A stretch of 64,000 nucleotides of DNA from Brassica napus (Eukaryota > Streptophyta > Magnoliopsida > Brassicales > Brassicaceae), in NCBI RefSeq assembly GCF_020379485.1, contig NW_026016646.1:62001-126000 (forward strand). Reading direction: 5' to 3'. Under the pieces are notes generated by a model, which worked only from the letters and a program-made list of their open reading frames with translations, was not told where the DNA came from and did no database searches. Positions 42,491 to 55,011 of this stretch are shown in pieces. How positions within the stretch are numbered: the first letter of the stretch is position 1; each line of letters begins with the position of its first letter. Position numbers and translations under genes: made by a program.

Positions 42491-42621
42491 AAGCTTAGCT
42501 TTGTGAAAGTCTAAGCTTGGATAGCCATGAGATCTTCCTCATTAAAAACCTTACCAAAGAAAACCCATTGGGACAAAACTTTGATAAGGGAAAAAGAGTA
42601 AAGACCTCATAGCTAAGGGGC

Positions 42622-44883
42622 TTAGCTCCTTCTCGTGAGATCAATGAGTCCTAGCCGGCTATGGATGGACTCAATTGTCTTCTGCCTTGCTGCCTTTGTG
42701 AACACATCTGCTAGCTGATCTTCACTTCTTGTGTAACATGGTAAGATGACTCCAAGAAGTATCATCTGCCTCACCTTGTGACAATCTACCTCAATGTGCT
42801 TGGTTCTCTCATGGAAGACTGAGTTGGTGGCAATGTGTATAGCAGCCTGGTTGTCGCAATGCATTGTCATTGGAGTGGATTGAGTAATCTCCAAGTGCTT
42901 CAGTATCCCTTTGATCCACACAAGCTCATTAGTCAGCTTCAGCATAGCTCGGTATTCAGCTTCAGCACTTGAGCATGAGACCACCTTCTGCTTCTTACTC
43001 TTCCAAGTTACCAAGTTCCCTCCAATGAATGTGCAGTAGCCAGTTGTGGACCTTCTATCTGCTCTATCTCCTGCCCAATCCGCATCACAGTAGCCCACAA
43101 CTTCAGTACTTCCATTACACCCCATCCACACTCCTTGATCCGCTGAGCCATTGAGATACATCAAGATCCGGTTCACCATTCCCCAATGATGTTCTTTTGG
43201 AACTTGCATATGCTGGCTTACCTGGTTCACAGCAAAACAAATATCAGGACGTGTGATGGTTAGGTATATAAGCTTACCCACTAGCTTTCTATAAAGCTTT
43301 GCATCCTTGAATGGTGGACTGTCTTCAATCTCCCCCTCACGTGGAACCTTGTATCCATCTTCCAAGGGAGTCTTGGCTGTCTTTCCATCAAGCTTACCTG
43401 CATCTTTCAACAGATCAAGTGTATACTTTCTTTGGGATAGAAACAAACCTTCCTTGGATCTACATATCTCAATCCCAAGGAAGTATTTCATCTCTCCCAA
43501 GTCTTTAATCTCAAAAACAGATTTAAGAAAGTCTTTGGTGGCTTGTATCTCTTTTTATCACTACCTGTTATAATGATGTCATCTACATATACAAGTAGAA
43601 CGACAATACCTGAAGGTGTGTTGAGTGTGAAGAGAGTATGATCAAGCTCTGACTTCCTAAAGCCTCTTCCATTCAGAGTTGTGCTCAACTTGTTGTACCA
43701 TGCCCTTGGTGATTGTTTCAGACCATAGATAGCTTTCTTTAGTCTGAGAACATTCCCTTTCTTCACCAAGTGCTCTAGACCAGGAGGAGGTAACATATAC
43801 ACTTCGTCTTCTAGTTCTCCTTGTAGGAATGCATTCTTTACATCCATTTGCCACAAGCCCCACTCAAGATTTACCGCAAGTGATAGGACAATCCTGATGG
43901 TATGTAGCTTAGCAACTGGTGCAAATGTGTCTATATAATCCTCTCCATATGTTTGAGTAAATCCTCTTGCAACCAACCGAGTCTTCTTTCTATCAATCTG
44001 TCCATTTGCTAGGTACTTGATTGTGAAGATCCATCTACTAGACACTGCTCTCTTCCCTTTAGGTAACTCACTCTCATACCAAGTGTCATTCTTGATCATT
44101 GCATTGGATTCAGCTCCTATTGATTCCCTCCATTCCTTGTCCTTCATGGCTTCCTCATATGACTTCGGTACATGGCTCTCATCTAAGCTTACCATGAAGG
44201 CACAATGTTCTTCTGGATAATGAGCAAAGGAACACACAGCTTGAGAGGGATGTTCCACAGCCTGGGCATTGTAGTACACTCTCGTGTTTACCCAGTTGGA
44301 ACTATCCTTTCTCACTCTAGTGCTTCTTCTCAATGGCTGCACGGCCGGCTCTGGTTCAGGTTCAGTTGTAGTTGCATTAGTTTCCTCCTCTTGATCTTGG
44401 CTCGGTACCTCCCTATCTTCCTGTATCATACTTTGATCATGATCACCTGAGCCTTCTTGATCGTGGCTTTCAACATGTACTTCAGCCGGTTCAGGTGTTG
44501 TTTCCCCCCCATGATCTAAGTTTGATGCCTCGGTAGGTTGTGTGTTTGTTGTGCTGCGTCTTTCCTTCGGATCCTGGGTAGTATGTATCCCAAGCCCCTC
44601 TAGAATGCTTCTAAGGCTGGCCGCTCTATCTGACTCTCTTGTCAATTCTAGCAACTCATCTTGATTCTTTTCCTCATAGAACCCCTTAGCTTCAATGAAC
44701 TTCACATCTCTAGAGACTAGAACCCTTCTAGTAGTAGGATCATAGCACTTGTAACCCTTTTGAGTAGTAGAGTAGCCAACAAACATAGCTCTTGTGCTGG
44801 TTGCTTCAAGCTTGTTTCTCAACTCCTTTGGCCTCAGAACAAAGCATAGACATCCAAAGATTCGCATATGCTCCAATGATGGC
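42622..44883 (-). pseudogene. COP1b gag-pol, C-terminal segment with frameshift
   Basis: It covers the end of integrase, the acidic linker, RT and RNase H. Compared with COP1a the T run near 43551-43555 has five instead of six bases. The upstream frame (43488-44876) therefore leaves the correct frame just after YVDDIIITGSDKK, and the RNase H half (42622 to about 43550) is in another frame. Length agrees: 2262 nt against 2263 for the matching COP1a stretch. The encoded RT would lose its C-terminal part. COP3b interrupts it at ATGGC. Confidence 0.92.
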
Positions 44884-45256
44884 TATGAGATTAAGAGATC
44901 TTTAGAGTGATTAGAATAAAGAGAGTGTTTAGGAAGTGATTAAGAGAAGTTTGTGAAAGATTAAGAGACTAGAAAGAGCCGTTTAGAGTCTAAGAGAAAA
45001 CCATAGTCTAAGAGATTAGAGAGACTCGAACTGATTGATCTTATTAATGAGTGAGGTTACATATTTATGTAGAAAGCATTAGGGTTTACAAGAGGCGAAA
45101 TGGGCACTATTGAAGCATGTAGAGTCAAGGTTGCTTTCCGGATGATTGGATGGTAAGGCTCACACGCTTTGCCTCTTTACAGCCTGTTCCAGCCTGGCAC
45201 GCTCTTCCCTTATCCACTCAACGGTCTGATCCCTTCTCCTTAAGTCCCCAAGGTAA
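44884..45256 (-). repeat. COP3b 3' LTR, first part
   Basis: 373 bp starting TATGAGATTAAGAG on the plus strand, ended by NA7 at GGTAA. The other 193 bp are at 51228-51420. Confidence 0.93.
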
Positions 45257-46193
45257 TATGATTTTTAAAGAGATCTCTACTCTGGTTGTGTGTATGTGTG
45301 TATAAACTCCAATGGAGAAAGATGAGAGCTTAGTTCTAGGTGATTTAAGAACAGAGATGGGTGAGAGTGTTTAAGTGTTTAAGAGACTAAAGAGAATGAG
45401 ATTAAGAGACTGAGAGACTGAGAGACTAGAGAGAGACTGAGAGAATAAGAGACTGAAGATTAGGGAAGGAGAAGGGAAACCCCCTTACTCACTTAAGTGT
45501 TTACAAAATCGCATATACAAGGCTTTTATATGCCTTTACATTTCACACATAAACCCTACATCCTAAGGCTGTAAATAAATGATAGAATGGATGGTAAGGA
45601 TGAGAGAAGACTGGTCTTGATGTTGCTGGAGCTAGCTGGCGACTTGATTCAAATAGAAGGCTCAGATTGCTTCTTTTGAATGAATGGATAGGATGAGTCA
45701 AGGCTGTAAAGGTAAAGCACCTTTACCTTTCCAGCTCATACCAACAGCTCACCTTATCCATTTGAATCTTCCTTTACCTCCAAGGCACTCCAACGGACAC
45801 TTAAGGAAGCTTATCCCGCGCCCACACATTGCACAACTTGACTTGATGTGGAACTGGATGAATGGATGAGGCTTGGGTGTTGTACGGTCTCTTGTACGGC
45901 TTGTACCATCCGTACACTCGCCCTAATTATGCACAATACTTCCCCTCCTCTTTAGTTGATCCATTCCTCTTCTTGATTCGCTCATGGCCTTATCATTCTC
46001 CCAAGCTTTGCACTTCATGCCATCTTCTCTCTAACTCCTTCACCTCTTCACATGATCAGTCTAAGTCCTTCCTAGACTTAACTTCACAACATAACTACTT
46101 CAGAATACTTCTGAAGCTTGATTGAACTCTTCTTGACTTCTTCTAGAGCTTGCCCTATTATTGTACAAGCTCTATCTTCTCTTCAGTTCAACA
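45257..46193 (-). repeat. NA7 3' LTR
   Basis: It is 937 bp; the minus strand begins TGTTGAACTGAAGAG. CATATAAAA on the minus strand at 45524-45532 is the TATA candidate. Confidence 0.92.
45882..45915 (-). promoter_or_regulatory. U3 GTACGG/CCGTAC cluster, NA7 LTR
   Basis: GTACGG occurs twice, followed by GTACCATCCGTAC, all within 34 bp. Confidence 0.5.
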
Positions 46194-46202
46194 CTCCCCC
46201 TC
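46194..46202 (-). other. NA7 polypurine tract
   Basis: The minus strand reads GAGGGGGAG before TGTTGAAC. Confidence 0.88.
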
Positions 46203-49200
46203 AAGCTTGACTTTAGGAGATCCTAAGCCAAGCTTGGAACTTTGAAGAGTCTCCCTCATTAAAAACCTTACAAGGAAAACCCATTGGGACAAAACCTTGC
46301 AAGGGAAAAAGAGTAGAGCTCTCCAAAGCCTAGGGATTGGCCAGTGAGCTCTTGTGCCTTAGAACCAGTGTGGTTGGACACAAGAAGCTCTGGATCACGG
46401 CCTAACAGGTGCAGCAACTCTTCACAGCTTTGCGCACACTTCACACTTCAGCTTCACCTCTTTATGGAACCGGTTTGAAGTCTCCCCCTCTCAACTGACT
46501 TCACAGCCATCTTAGAGAAGCTAGGACACGACCAGATCATCTTCAAAAACACTAGTGAGGCTGATCAACACTTCACACACGGCTTGCCCTCTTCATAGAA
46601 CTGGTTTGGATCTCCCCCTCTCAACAGACTTCTCAGCCATCTTAGAGAAGCTAGGAACTGACCAGGAACATCTTTAGTGAGGCTCAAGCAATGGTACCTG
46701 ATACATTATCCCAAAGGTGCATCAGTACCTATCAAAAACAAGAAAATGAATATCCTGCATCACACTTGATGCACACAATCTCACAATTCAATCACAATCA
46801 TCTTAATTATCTTTTCAAGCACAAGCAATTAGTAAGATGAATGAAAAAGATTGAAAAGAGTTTTAAAAGTCTAAGGGAACTTCCCTTGTGTTTTTGTGAG
46901 TTTCCAAACTCTCTCAATGCACCATCTTCATGGCATCATCAACTCCTTGGAAAGGCAGAATGGATTCATCAGCTTCTCCTCAATCACCTCTCATTGAAGC
47001 CGCATTGATGGAGAGCCTTCTTCCTCACTCGCCAAGGCTGCTCTGAACAGCCTCTTGCCTAGACACGCCACTGACTTGGTCCGGTTGATGATCCTTGTAG
47101 AAGCTTTTGCAAAAGACTTGTTACTGACCATGGATCATATGCATTCAGACTCCCCCTCAAGCTTAGAACCGAGACTAGAAGGAGCTAAGCTTGTGATGAT
47201 CCTATGCATCCCCATGGTCTAATAACTATCATCTTTCATGATAGCTTTCTTCTTGTGAGTTTACTCTCTTCCTTAACCAGGAACTAGGGTGTTTGAATCA
47301 CCATAGAGAGTCTCACAAGACACACCTCTCATTGCATAATGACCCATGCTACACTTCCTGTAGACTAAGGACTAGATATGTCCAATGGTATTATGCAATG
47401 GCTATCTCTCATTGCATACTCAATCACACTACACTTCCTGTAGATTATGGACTAACATGTCCTAGTGATGATATGCAATGGCACAAGACCTTTGTCTTTA
47501 CATTCTTGGTTGTTGGTGAGTTACATGTATCCCATTCCTTGTGTACCTAACACCACCACAACTCAATGCAAAATCAGATCATCCCATTGGGATCAAACCA
47601 AGATTATCCATCCTGTTTGATCACCAATGCCACAATAATATATGATACTTGAAACAAGCTAGACAATCAAGACAATCAAGCAAAGACAATCAATTTAGTT
47701 TTTTTTTTTTTTTTTTTTTTTTAAAATGCAACAATAACTGAATGCATTAGGTTACATACTCACTATATGAATGAAATAGATTTAACCCAAATGAAACACA
47801 AGCCTAGATGATACTTATGCAATCAAGGGGACAAGAGTGACACAATTCATGCTTATGCTCACTAGGTTTTATCAATGCCAATGATCCAAATAGCTTAGAC
47901 AAACTTCTAAATGCTTATAAGACATCACTGATGGATTTAACTATGGCATAGCAACAATCAGACCTTTAGGCTCATTTTTAAATGCATTACTACATGAATG
48001 CACAATCTTAAAGCTTTAGCTATATGAATGCAACAGGTTCAATCCATGAGCAATATTAAGGCTATGCACAACAGTTTCAATCAAAACCAATGATGCAAGC
48101 AACTTAGACAATTTCTAATTGATGCAAGACTTTCATTGATGGATTAAACATAGGCAATAGCATCAGATAACAATAGGATTGAACTTAGACAGTATGAGAT
48201 ATGATTATGTATGCAAAATAACTTACCAATCATGATGCAAGCAGCAGAGACATTCTACTCAATTCTACAACACATTCATGATGATTCAAGCTATGACAAC
48301 ACTCAAGACAATGCAATAAACAAAACATGAGATTCTGGGACTCTAGACATTACTTACTATCAATATGACAATGCAACAGCAAAACAATTTCAGTGCAATT
48401 AGCCTAGACATACTACTAGAAGCTATAAACACTTAATGGAATTAGGGAAAGCACATAGTATAATCAGGAGTTAAACCTATCAAGACATATTAAGATAGAT
48501 GAGATTAGGTTTACTCCCTTGGTTAAGATGATGAGGAGTGGTTCTCAGAGTTACCACTTGAATCCTTACTTCTTCTTCTTCTCTTATTGCAATCACCCTT
48601 CTGAAGTCACCACCATGATGGAATGCTTGTGGATGCTTCAGCTACTTCTTCAATCACCTCACAATAGAAGCCGCCTTGATAGAGTAGCCTTCTTCTTCAC
48701 ACAGCCAAGAGTGCTCTGTCTTAGTTTGAGCACCCTCTTGAATAGGCACGCCACTGCCTAGACCCGGTTGGCTTCTTCTTCTGATACTTGCAATGTTAAG
48801 AAGAAGAGCACGAGTGAGTTCTACAACCATCTGTGCTTCTCCCTTTCTTGTAACACCTCTCCATTGTACACACAATGGGCATCATTCTTTCTCTTTCAAC
48901 TCGGATTTGATGATGAACTAGGAGCACCTTTTGTGAACCTGAAACATCACTCAAACTCTAGCCAAGATAAGACACAATTGCATTGGGATCAATCCTTGAC
49001 TTCATCAAGTTTGATCACCAATGTCTCAAGCTTTATAACATTAGATAGAATCAAGACAATGTCAAGTTCTTATCTATGCAAGCAACCATTCTCTAAATAC
49101 TAAGCAAGACCTTATCAGATTCAAGTCAAAGTATTTAGGCAATTTTAATCACTCCTTAATATGCAACTTAGACTTTAATCTAAATGCAACAATCCAAAGC

Positions 49201-50267
49201 AGCAACAAGGCAGTATGCATTAATCTTAACAGTTTCTAACACATGAAAGCAAGAATGATTAGATATAATCTATCATCTTAACAAGACAAGTTAATTTAGA
49301 GCTGTCATTAAGCATTTACCATTTTCAATAGTATTGATGTCAAAACTTGATTAATAAATCATCAAGTTTGATTCCCAATAACACAAGCAATGCAACAGAT
49401 AGACACAAGGCATTATCAAGTTCTATTCTTTGCAAGCTAGCTCTCTAAGAACAATCAAGATCCTAACAGATTCAAGACAAGTTACTTAGGCACTTTTAAA
49501 ACTTCTTTACTCAGCAATTTAGACATGAATCTAATGCTTCAATGTAAGACAGCCACAAGACTATATGCAACAGCTTTCAATTCCGTTTCAATCCATGTAT
49601 GCAAGCAGATTCAATTAATCACAACAAGCATCACTATGATTCGGAGCTAAGCATATTAACAATCTTAATCACCAAACCAGGCTCTTTAAGCATACTGAGA
49701 CAGATTCTAAAAGTATTCATTTAGCAATCTTTAAACAATTCTCAGGTTTTCAATCACATCACAACCAGTCAATATACTCAAGCTTTATACAAGAGAAAGA
49801 GGTTTCTTACAGCCAAGGAACTAGTGTTAGTTCCTTGAAACTCCATAGAACATGGCAAGACAGTGAGCTGTTGGTGTCGATTCCAACTTCTCCTTCTCCC
49901 ATGGACCTTTCTCTTGAACTCTCCATGTCAAAGACCCCACCTTTCTTCATGTTAAGTTCGCCACATCAGTACCAGCTGAAAGCTATCACCTTTCTTCTTG
50001 GACAGTGGATAAGACCTAGCTTGGACATAGCTTTGAAGCTTGGTTGATGAGATCGCCTCATACACCATTGCTTCCAAGGTTCTTTCTTCTTCATGGGCTT
50101 CATGAGAGAGTGTAGGTCGGCCAGAGACAGCTTCTGGACACCATGGATGAGCACACCTTCTTCTTGAAGAGTAGAACAACCGGCTGGACCATGGAGCTTC
50201 TTCTTGGCTTCAAGCGACATGGAGGAGAGCTATGAGCTTCAGCAGAAGCAAGAACCAAGTTCTAATG
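46203..50267 (-). other. NA7 internal region, non-coding
   Basis: No gag or pol motif is seen. It is colinear with NA5a's internal region and contains the tandem fold (47330-47480), the GAGAGGGGGAGA duplicated block (about 46480-46640), and a PPT-like tract (near 47151). An uninterrupted run of about 22 T lies at about 47700-47722 where NA5a has a shorter A run. Short frames near PBS (for example 49952-50220) are not conserved. Confidence 0.8.
47330..47480 (-). other. Tandem pair of predicted three-way-junction folds, NA7
   Basis: The units span 47410-47480 (first in element order) and 47330-47400. The outer stem of the latter is CATTGCATAAT/ATTATGCAATG. Inner hairpins CTACA/TGTAG and GGAC/GTCC are kept in both. 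Confidence 0.6.
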
Positions 50268-50285
50268 AACCTGGCTCTGATACCA
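50268..50285 (-). other. NA7 primer binding site (initiator tRNA-Met)
   Basis: The minus strand reads TGGTATCAGAGCCAGGTT directly after CATA. It is followed by CATTAGAACTTGG, giving the PBS-edge hairpin with a G-U pair. Confidence 0.92.
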
Positions 50286-51222
50286 TATGATTTTTAAAGA
50301 GATCTCTACTCTGGTTGTGTGTATGTGTGTATAAACTCCAATGGAGAAAGATGAGAGCTTAGTTCTAGGTGATTTAAGAACAGAGATGGGTGAGAGTGTT
50401 TAAGTGTTTAAGAGACTAAAGAGAATGAGATTAAGAGACTGAGAGACTGAGAGACTAGAGAGAGACTGAGAGAATAAGAGACTGAAGATTAGGGAAGGAG
50501 AAGGGAAACCCCCTTACTCACTTAAGTGTTTACAAAATCGCATATACAAGGCTTTTATATGCCTTTACATTTCACACATAAACCCTACATCCTAAGGCTG
50601 TAAATAAATGATAGAATGGATGGTAAGGATGAGAGAAGACTGGTCTTGATGTTGCTGGAGCTAGCTGGCGACTTGATTCAAATAGAAGGCTCAGATTGCT
50701 TCTTTTGAATGAATGGATAGGATGAGTCAAGGCTGTAAAGGTAAAGCACCTTTACCTTTCCAGCTCATACCAACAGCTCACCTTATCCATTTGAATCTTC
50801 CTTTACCTCCAAGGCACTCCAACGGACACTTAAGGAAGCTTATCCCGCGCCCACACATTGCACAACTTGACTTGATGTGGAACTGGATGAATGGATGAGG
50901 CTTGGGTGTTGTACGGTCTCTTGTACGGCTTGTACCATCCGTACACTCGCCCTAATTATGCACAATACTTCCCCTCCTCTTTAGTTGATCCATTCCTCTT
51001 CTTGATTCGCTCATGGCCTTATCATTCTCCCAAGCTTTGCACTTCATGCCATCTTCTCTCTAACTCCTTCACCTCTTCACATGATCAGTCTAAGTCCTTC
51101 CTAGACTTAACTTCACAACATAACTACTTCAGAATACTTCTGAAGCTTGATTGAACTCTTCTTGACTTCTTCTAGAGCTTGCCCTATTATTGTACAAGCT
51201 CTATCTTCTCTTCAGTTCAACA
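50286..51222 (-). repeat. NA7 5' LTR
   Basis: It is 937 bp and, as far as I can see, identical to the 3' copy. The target copy GGTAA follows. Confidence 0.92.
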
Positions 51223-51227
51223 GGTAA

Positions 51228-51420
51228 CACTCCCTTGTTACCGTTTCACTTGGTCGAGTTGGGTAAGTTTTGGTCGAGACCTTTGGTACGGACGGTACGG
51301 CCATGTACGGCCTTGTACGGACGTCCGTACCATTCACACCCAAACCCCCTAAGCTTCTCCATCTCTTCTCCTCTTCAACTCCTCTTCTCTCCATACCAAT
51401 ATAATCAACTCAACTCAACA
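51228..51420 (-). repeat. COP3b 3' LTR, second part
   Basis: 193 bp that resume after NA7. They hold the GTACGG cluster (about 51286-51331) and end in CTCAACA before the PPT. Confidence 0.92.
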
Positions 51421-51429
51421 CTCCCCCTC
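51421..51429 (-). other. COP3b polypurine tract
   Basis: The minus strand reads GAGGGGGAG before TGTTGAG. Confidence 0.88.
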
Positions 51430-51560
51430 AAGCTTAGCTTTGTGAAAGCCTAAGCTTGGATAGCTATGAGATCTTCCTCATTAAAAACCTTACCAAGGAA
51501 AACCCATTGGGATAAAACCTTGATAAGGGAAAAAGAGTAAAGACCTCACAGCCAAGGGGA

Positions 51561-54004
51561 TCAGCTCCTTCTCTTCCCAAGATCAATGAGGCCCAACCGT
51601 ATGTGAATGGACTCCATTGTCTTCTGTCTTGCAGCCTTGGTGAACACATCCGCTAACTGATCTTCACTTCTTGTGTAGCATGGCAAGATGACTCCTAAGA
51701 TGATCATCTGCCTCACCTTGTGGCAATCAACTTCAATGTGCTTGGTTCTCTCATGGAACACCGAGTTGGAGGCAATGTGGATAGCTGCTTGGTTGTCACA
51801 ATGCATGGTCATTGGCGTGGCTTGATCAATCTCCAAATGCTTCAAGATGCCTTTGATCCATACTAACTCGTTGGTGAGCTTCAGCATAGCTCTATACTCA
51901 GCTTCTGCACTTGAGCAAGACACCACCTTCTGCTTCTTACTCTTCCAAGTCACCAAGTTGCCTCCAATGAATGTGCAATAGCCTGTGGTTGATCTCCTGT
52001 CTGCTCTATCACCAGCCCAATCCGCATCACAGTATCCCACCACTTCAGTGCTTCCATTGCAGCCCATCCATACTCCTTGATCAGGTGAGCCGTTGAGATA
52101 CATCAAGATCCTCTCCACCATGCGCCAATGATGTTCCTTAGGTACTTGCATGTGTTGACTCACCTGATTCACAGCAAAACAAATGTCAGGTCTAGTTATA
52201 GTGAGATAAATCAATTTGCCAACTAGTTTTCTATAGAGTTTAGGATCCTGATAAGGTTTGCTGTCTTCAATCTCCCCCTCTCGTGGGACTTTGTAGCCAT
52301 CCTCCATAGGCATCCTTGCTGTCTTGCCTCCATAAGCACCTGCACCTTTCAAAAGATCAAGTGTATACTTCCTTTGGGACATGAACAAACCTTCCTTGGA
52401 TCTACATATCTCAATTCCAAGAAAGTATTTCATTTCTCCCAAGTCTTTAATCTCAAACATGGATTTAAGAAACTCCTTGGTTGCTATGATACCTTCCTTA
52501 TCACTCCCTGTGATAATGATATCATCAACATACACAAGAAGTGCAATCATACCTGAGGGAGTCGTGAGTGTGAAGAGGGTGTGATCTAGTTCAGACTTCT
52601 TGAAGCCTCGGCCATTCAGAGTAGTACTCAACTTGTTGTACCAAGCTCTTGGTGATTGCTTCAGCCCATAGATGGCTTTCTTCAGTCTCAACACATTTCC
52701 ACTCTTCACTAGGTGTTCAAGGCCTGGAGGTGGATGCATATACACTTCATCCTCAAGTTCACCTTGTAGAAACGCATTTTTCACATCCATTTGCCATAAC
52801 CCCCATCCAAGATTCACAGCTAAGCTCAGTACAATCCGGATTGTGTGGAGTTTAGCTACTGGTGCAAAGGTTTCTATGTAATCTTCTCCATAAGTTTGAG
52901 TGAAACCTCTTGCAACTAGCCTTGACTTCTTCCTCTCAACCTTTCCATCCGCTTTGTACTTGATTGTGAATATCCATCTACTAGTCACAGCCTTCTTCCC
53001 TTTTGGTAACTCACTCTCATACCATGTATCATTCTTGATCATTGCTCCTGCCTCATCTCCAACTGATTCCTTCCATTCTTTATCTTTCATTGCTTCTTCA
53101 TAGCTTCTTGGGATGTGATTCTCATCCAAGTTTACCATGAAAGCGCAATGTGCTTCTGGGTATTGAGCAAAGGAGCACACGGCTTGAGAAGGATGCTCCA
53201 CAGCTTGGGCATTGTAGTACACTCTCGTGTTTACCCAACTGGAAGGATCCTTCCTTATCCTTGTACTCCTTCTTAGTGGCTGCACAACCGGTTCTTCTTC
53301 CTGTTGTTCTTCTACCACTTCATCTTGAGAAGGTGTTTGTGTCACACCATGATCATGTCCATGACCATCCGAGCCTATGCTCTCTTCTCCTTCATTCTCT
53401 ACTCCTCCTTCATCTTGGTTGGCCTCTTGCATAGGCTCCTCATGCTCCTCTCCTCCCTCATGATCAAGGTGGGATGGTGAACCAACTTCAGGAGGTGTAG
53501 TTGCGTGATTCCTTGGATCCTGGGATGTACTGATTCCAAGACCTTCAAGAATGATCCGCAAGGTGGTGGCCTTGTCTGATGTTAAGTCCTTCAGGTCTTC
53601 TTGATTCTTTTCTTCATAGTATCCTCTATCTTCCAAGAACTTCACATCTCTAGATACAAGAACTCTCCTTGCTATAGGATCATAACATTTGTATCCTTTC
53701 TGTGTAGCTGAGTATCCTATGAACACAGCCTTAGTGCTTCTTGCTTCTAGCTTGTTGATCATCTCTCCTGGTTTGAGTACAAAGCATAGGCATCCAAAGA
53801 CTCGCAAATAATCAAGAGCTGGCTTGTACCTGTTCAGAACTTCAAATGGAGCCTTCTCATTCAGAACTTTGGTTGGGGTTCTGTTTATCAGGTAACAAGC
53901 AGTGGCAACCGCATCACTCCAAAATCTCTTTGGAACATTACTCTGAAACATAAGTGACCTTGCCACTTCCATGAGATGCCTATTCTTCCTCTCAGCCACT
54001 CCAT
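51561..54004 (-). pseudogene. COP3b gag-pol, C-terminal segment (end of integrase, RT, RNase H)
   Basis: It runs from [11 protein letters not shown], the integrase glutamate region, through the acidic linker, complete RT including [18 protein letters not shown] and YVDDIIITGSD, and RNase H to the stop at 51561. It shows the NA6 target site unoccupied, which helps confirm the NA6 boundaries in COP3a. NA8 separates it from the rest of integrase; about 24 codons above 54004 in the open frame are NA8 LTR. Confidence 0.93.
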
Positions 54005-54993
54005 TGTTGAACTGAAGAGAAGATAGAAGCTTGTGCAAAGATAGGGCAAGCTTCAGGAGATGTTCAGAAGAGTTCAACCAAGCTTCAGAAGTACCCTGAA
54101 GTGTATATCTTGTGAAGTTAAGTCCAAGAAGGGCTTAGACTGATCTGTAGAAGATATTAGAGGAGTTTGGGAGGAAATGGTCGATGGTGCAAAGTTAGGG
54201 TCGGCTGTACGGACGGCCGTACGGACTGTACGGACCGGTACGGATGAGATCGACCCGAAACATCTTTTCTCAACCATCTGAAGACATTTGGTGCTTGTGC
54301 AAAAATAGGGCACAAGGGTACGGTCTGAGAAGTATGTGCAAGGTCCGGGTTGAGTAATGGTATCAAAAGAGCATCAAGAAGATGCTGTGTGCAATGGGAA
54401 TCTAAGGGAGCTGGCACACGGTTCTGATTGGCTTATGATAGTCCAAGACAGGCTGGATGTTGCTGGAAAGAAAGAGACAAAGGCTGGCTATGTATCTGGA
54501 CAAAGATATGGACAGATACATAAGGCAGTGTGGAGTATTTCTAGCCAAGCATTCCCACATCCAATCAGGAGCATACAACCAGCTACAAACACCCCAAGAC
54601 CTGATCCAGAACGTCCATTTCAAACCAGGCTACCTCCACTGTCCATTTCTTATCCTTAACTTAGGGTTTTATGAGTTTGCAACCTGTTTTCTATTTAAAG
54701 ACCCTTTATGGGCGAATTGTAAACTCTCTAAGAGAGTAAGGGGGATTTCCCCTTCTCCTTCATAGTCTTTGGTTACTTTGAATCTCCCAATCTTCATTCT
54801 CTTGATTACTCTATTCTGGTTACTTAATCTCATACTCTCAGTCTTCTACTCTCACTCAATCTCCCATAATTACTCTTATTCTTCCATTCACTAAATCTCA
54901 CTTTCATTAGTCTCTCTTCACCATTTCAAGTTCTCTCTAGCCCTTGTGGGTTTGTTCAACACTCATACAGCCTGAGACTCTGTAAATCTCATA
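54005..54993 (+). repeat. NA8 5' LTR
   Basis: It begins TGTTGAACTGAAGAGAAG and ends GTAAATCTCATA. CTATTTAAAG near 54691 is a weak TATA candidate. A CT-rich stretch follows. Confidence 0.92.
54207..54244 (+). promoter_or_regulatory. U3 GTACGG/CCGTAC cluster, NA8 LTR
   Basis: Four GTACGG copies occur within 38 bp, including the palindrome GTACGGACGGCCGTAC and GGTACGG. Confidence 0.5.
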
Positions 54994-55011
54994 TGGTATC
55001 AGAGCCAGGTT
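54994..55011 (+). other. NA8 primer binding site (initiator tRNA-Met)
   Basis: TGGTATCAGAGCCAGGTT directly follows CATA and is followed by CATCTGAACCTGG, able to form the PBS-edge hairpin. Confidence 0.92.

Larger units (their letters stand above)
45257..51222 (-). mobile_element. NA7: non-autonomous LTR retrotransposon (5.97 kb), NA5a relative
   Basis: It has two 937-bp LTRs, an 18-nt PBS, a PPT and 4.1 kb without gag or pol. The target duplication GGTAA is at 45252-45256 and 51223-51227. Ends are TG..TA. The U3 and most of the internal region match NA5a in the opposite orientation; the LTR 3' ends differ (AAAAATCATA against AAAATCTCA). Confidence 0.93.

Noticed and set aside
47700..47722. 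Long T run as a retroposon tail
   Set aside because: It lies within colinear NA5a/NA7 internal sequence, with a shorter A run at the same place in NA5a and no target duplication. It is a length-variable homopolymer.
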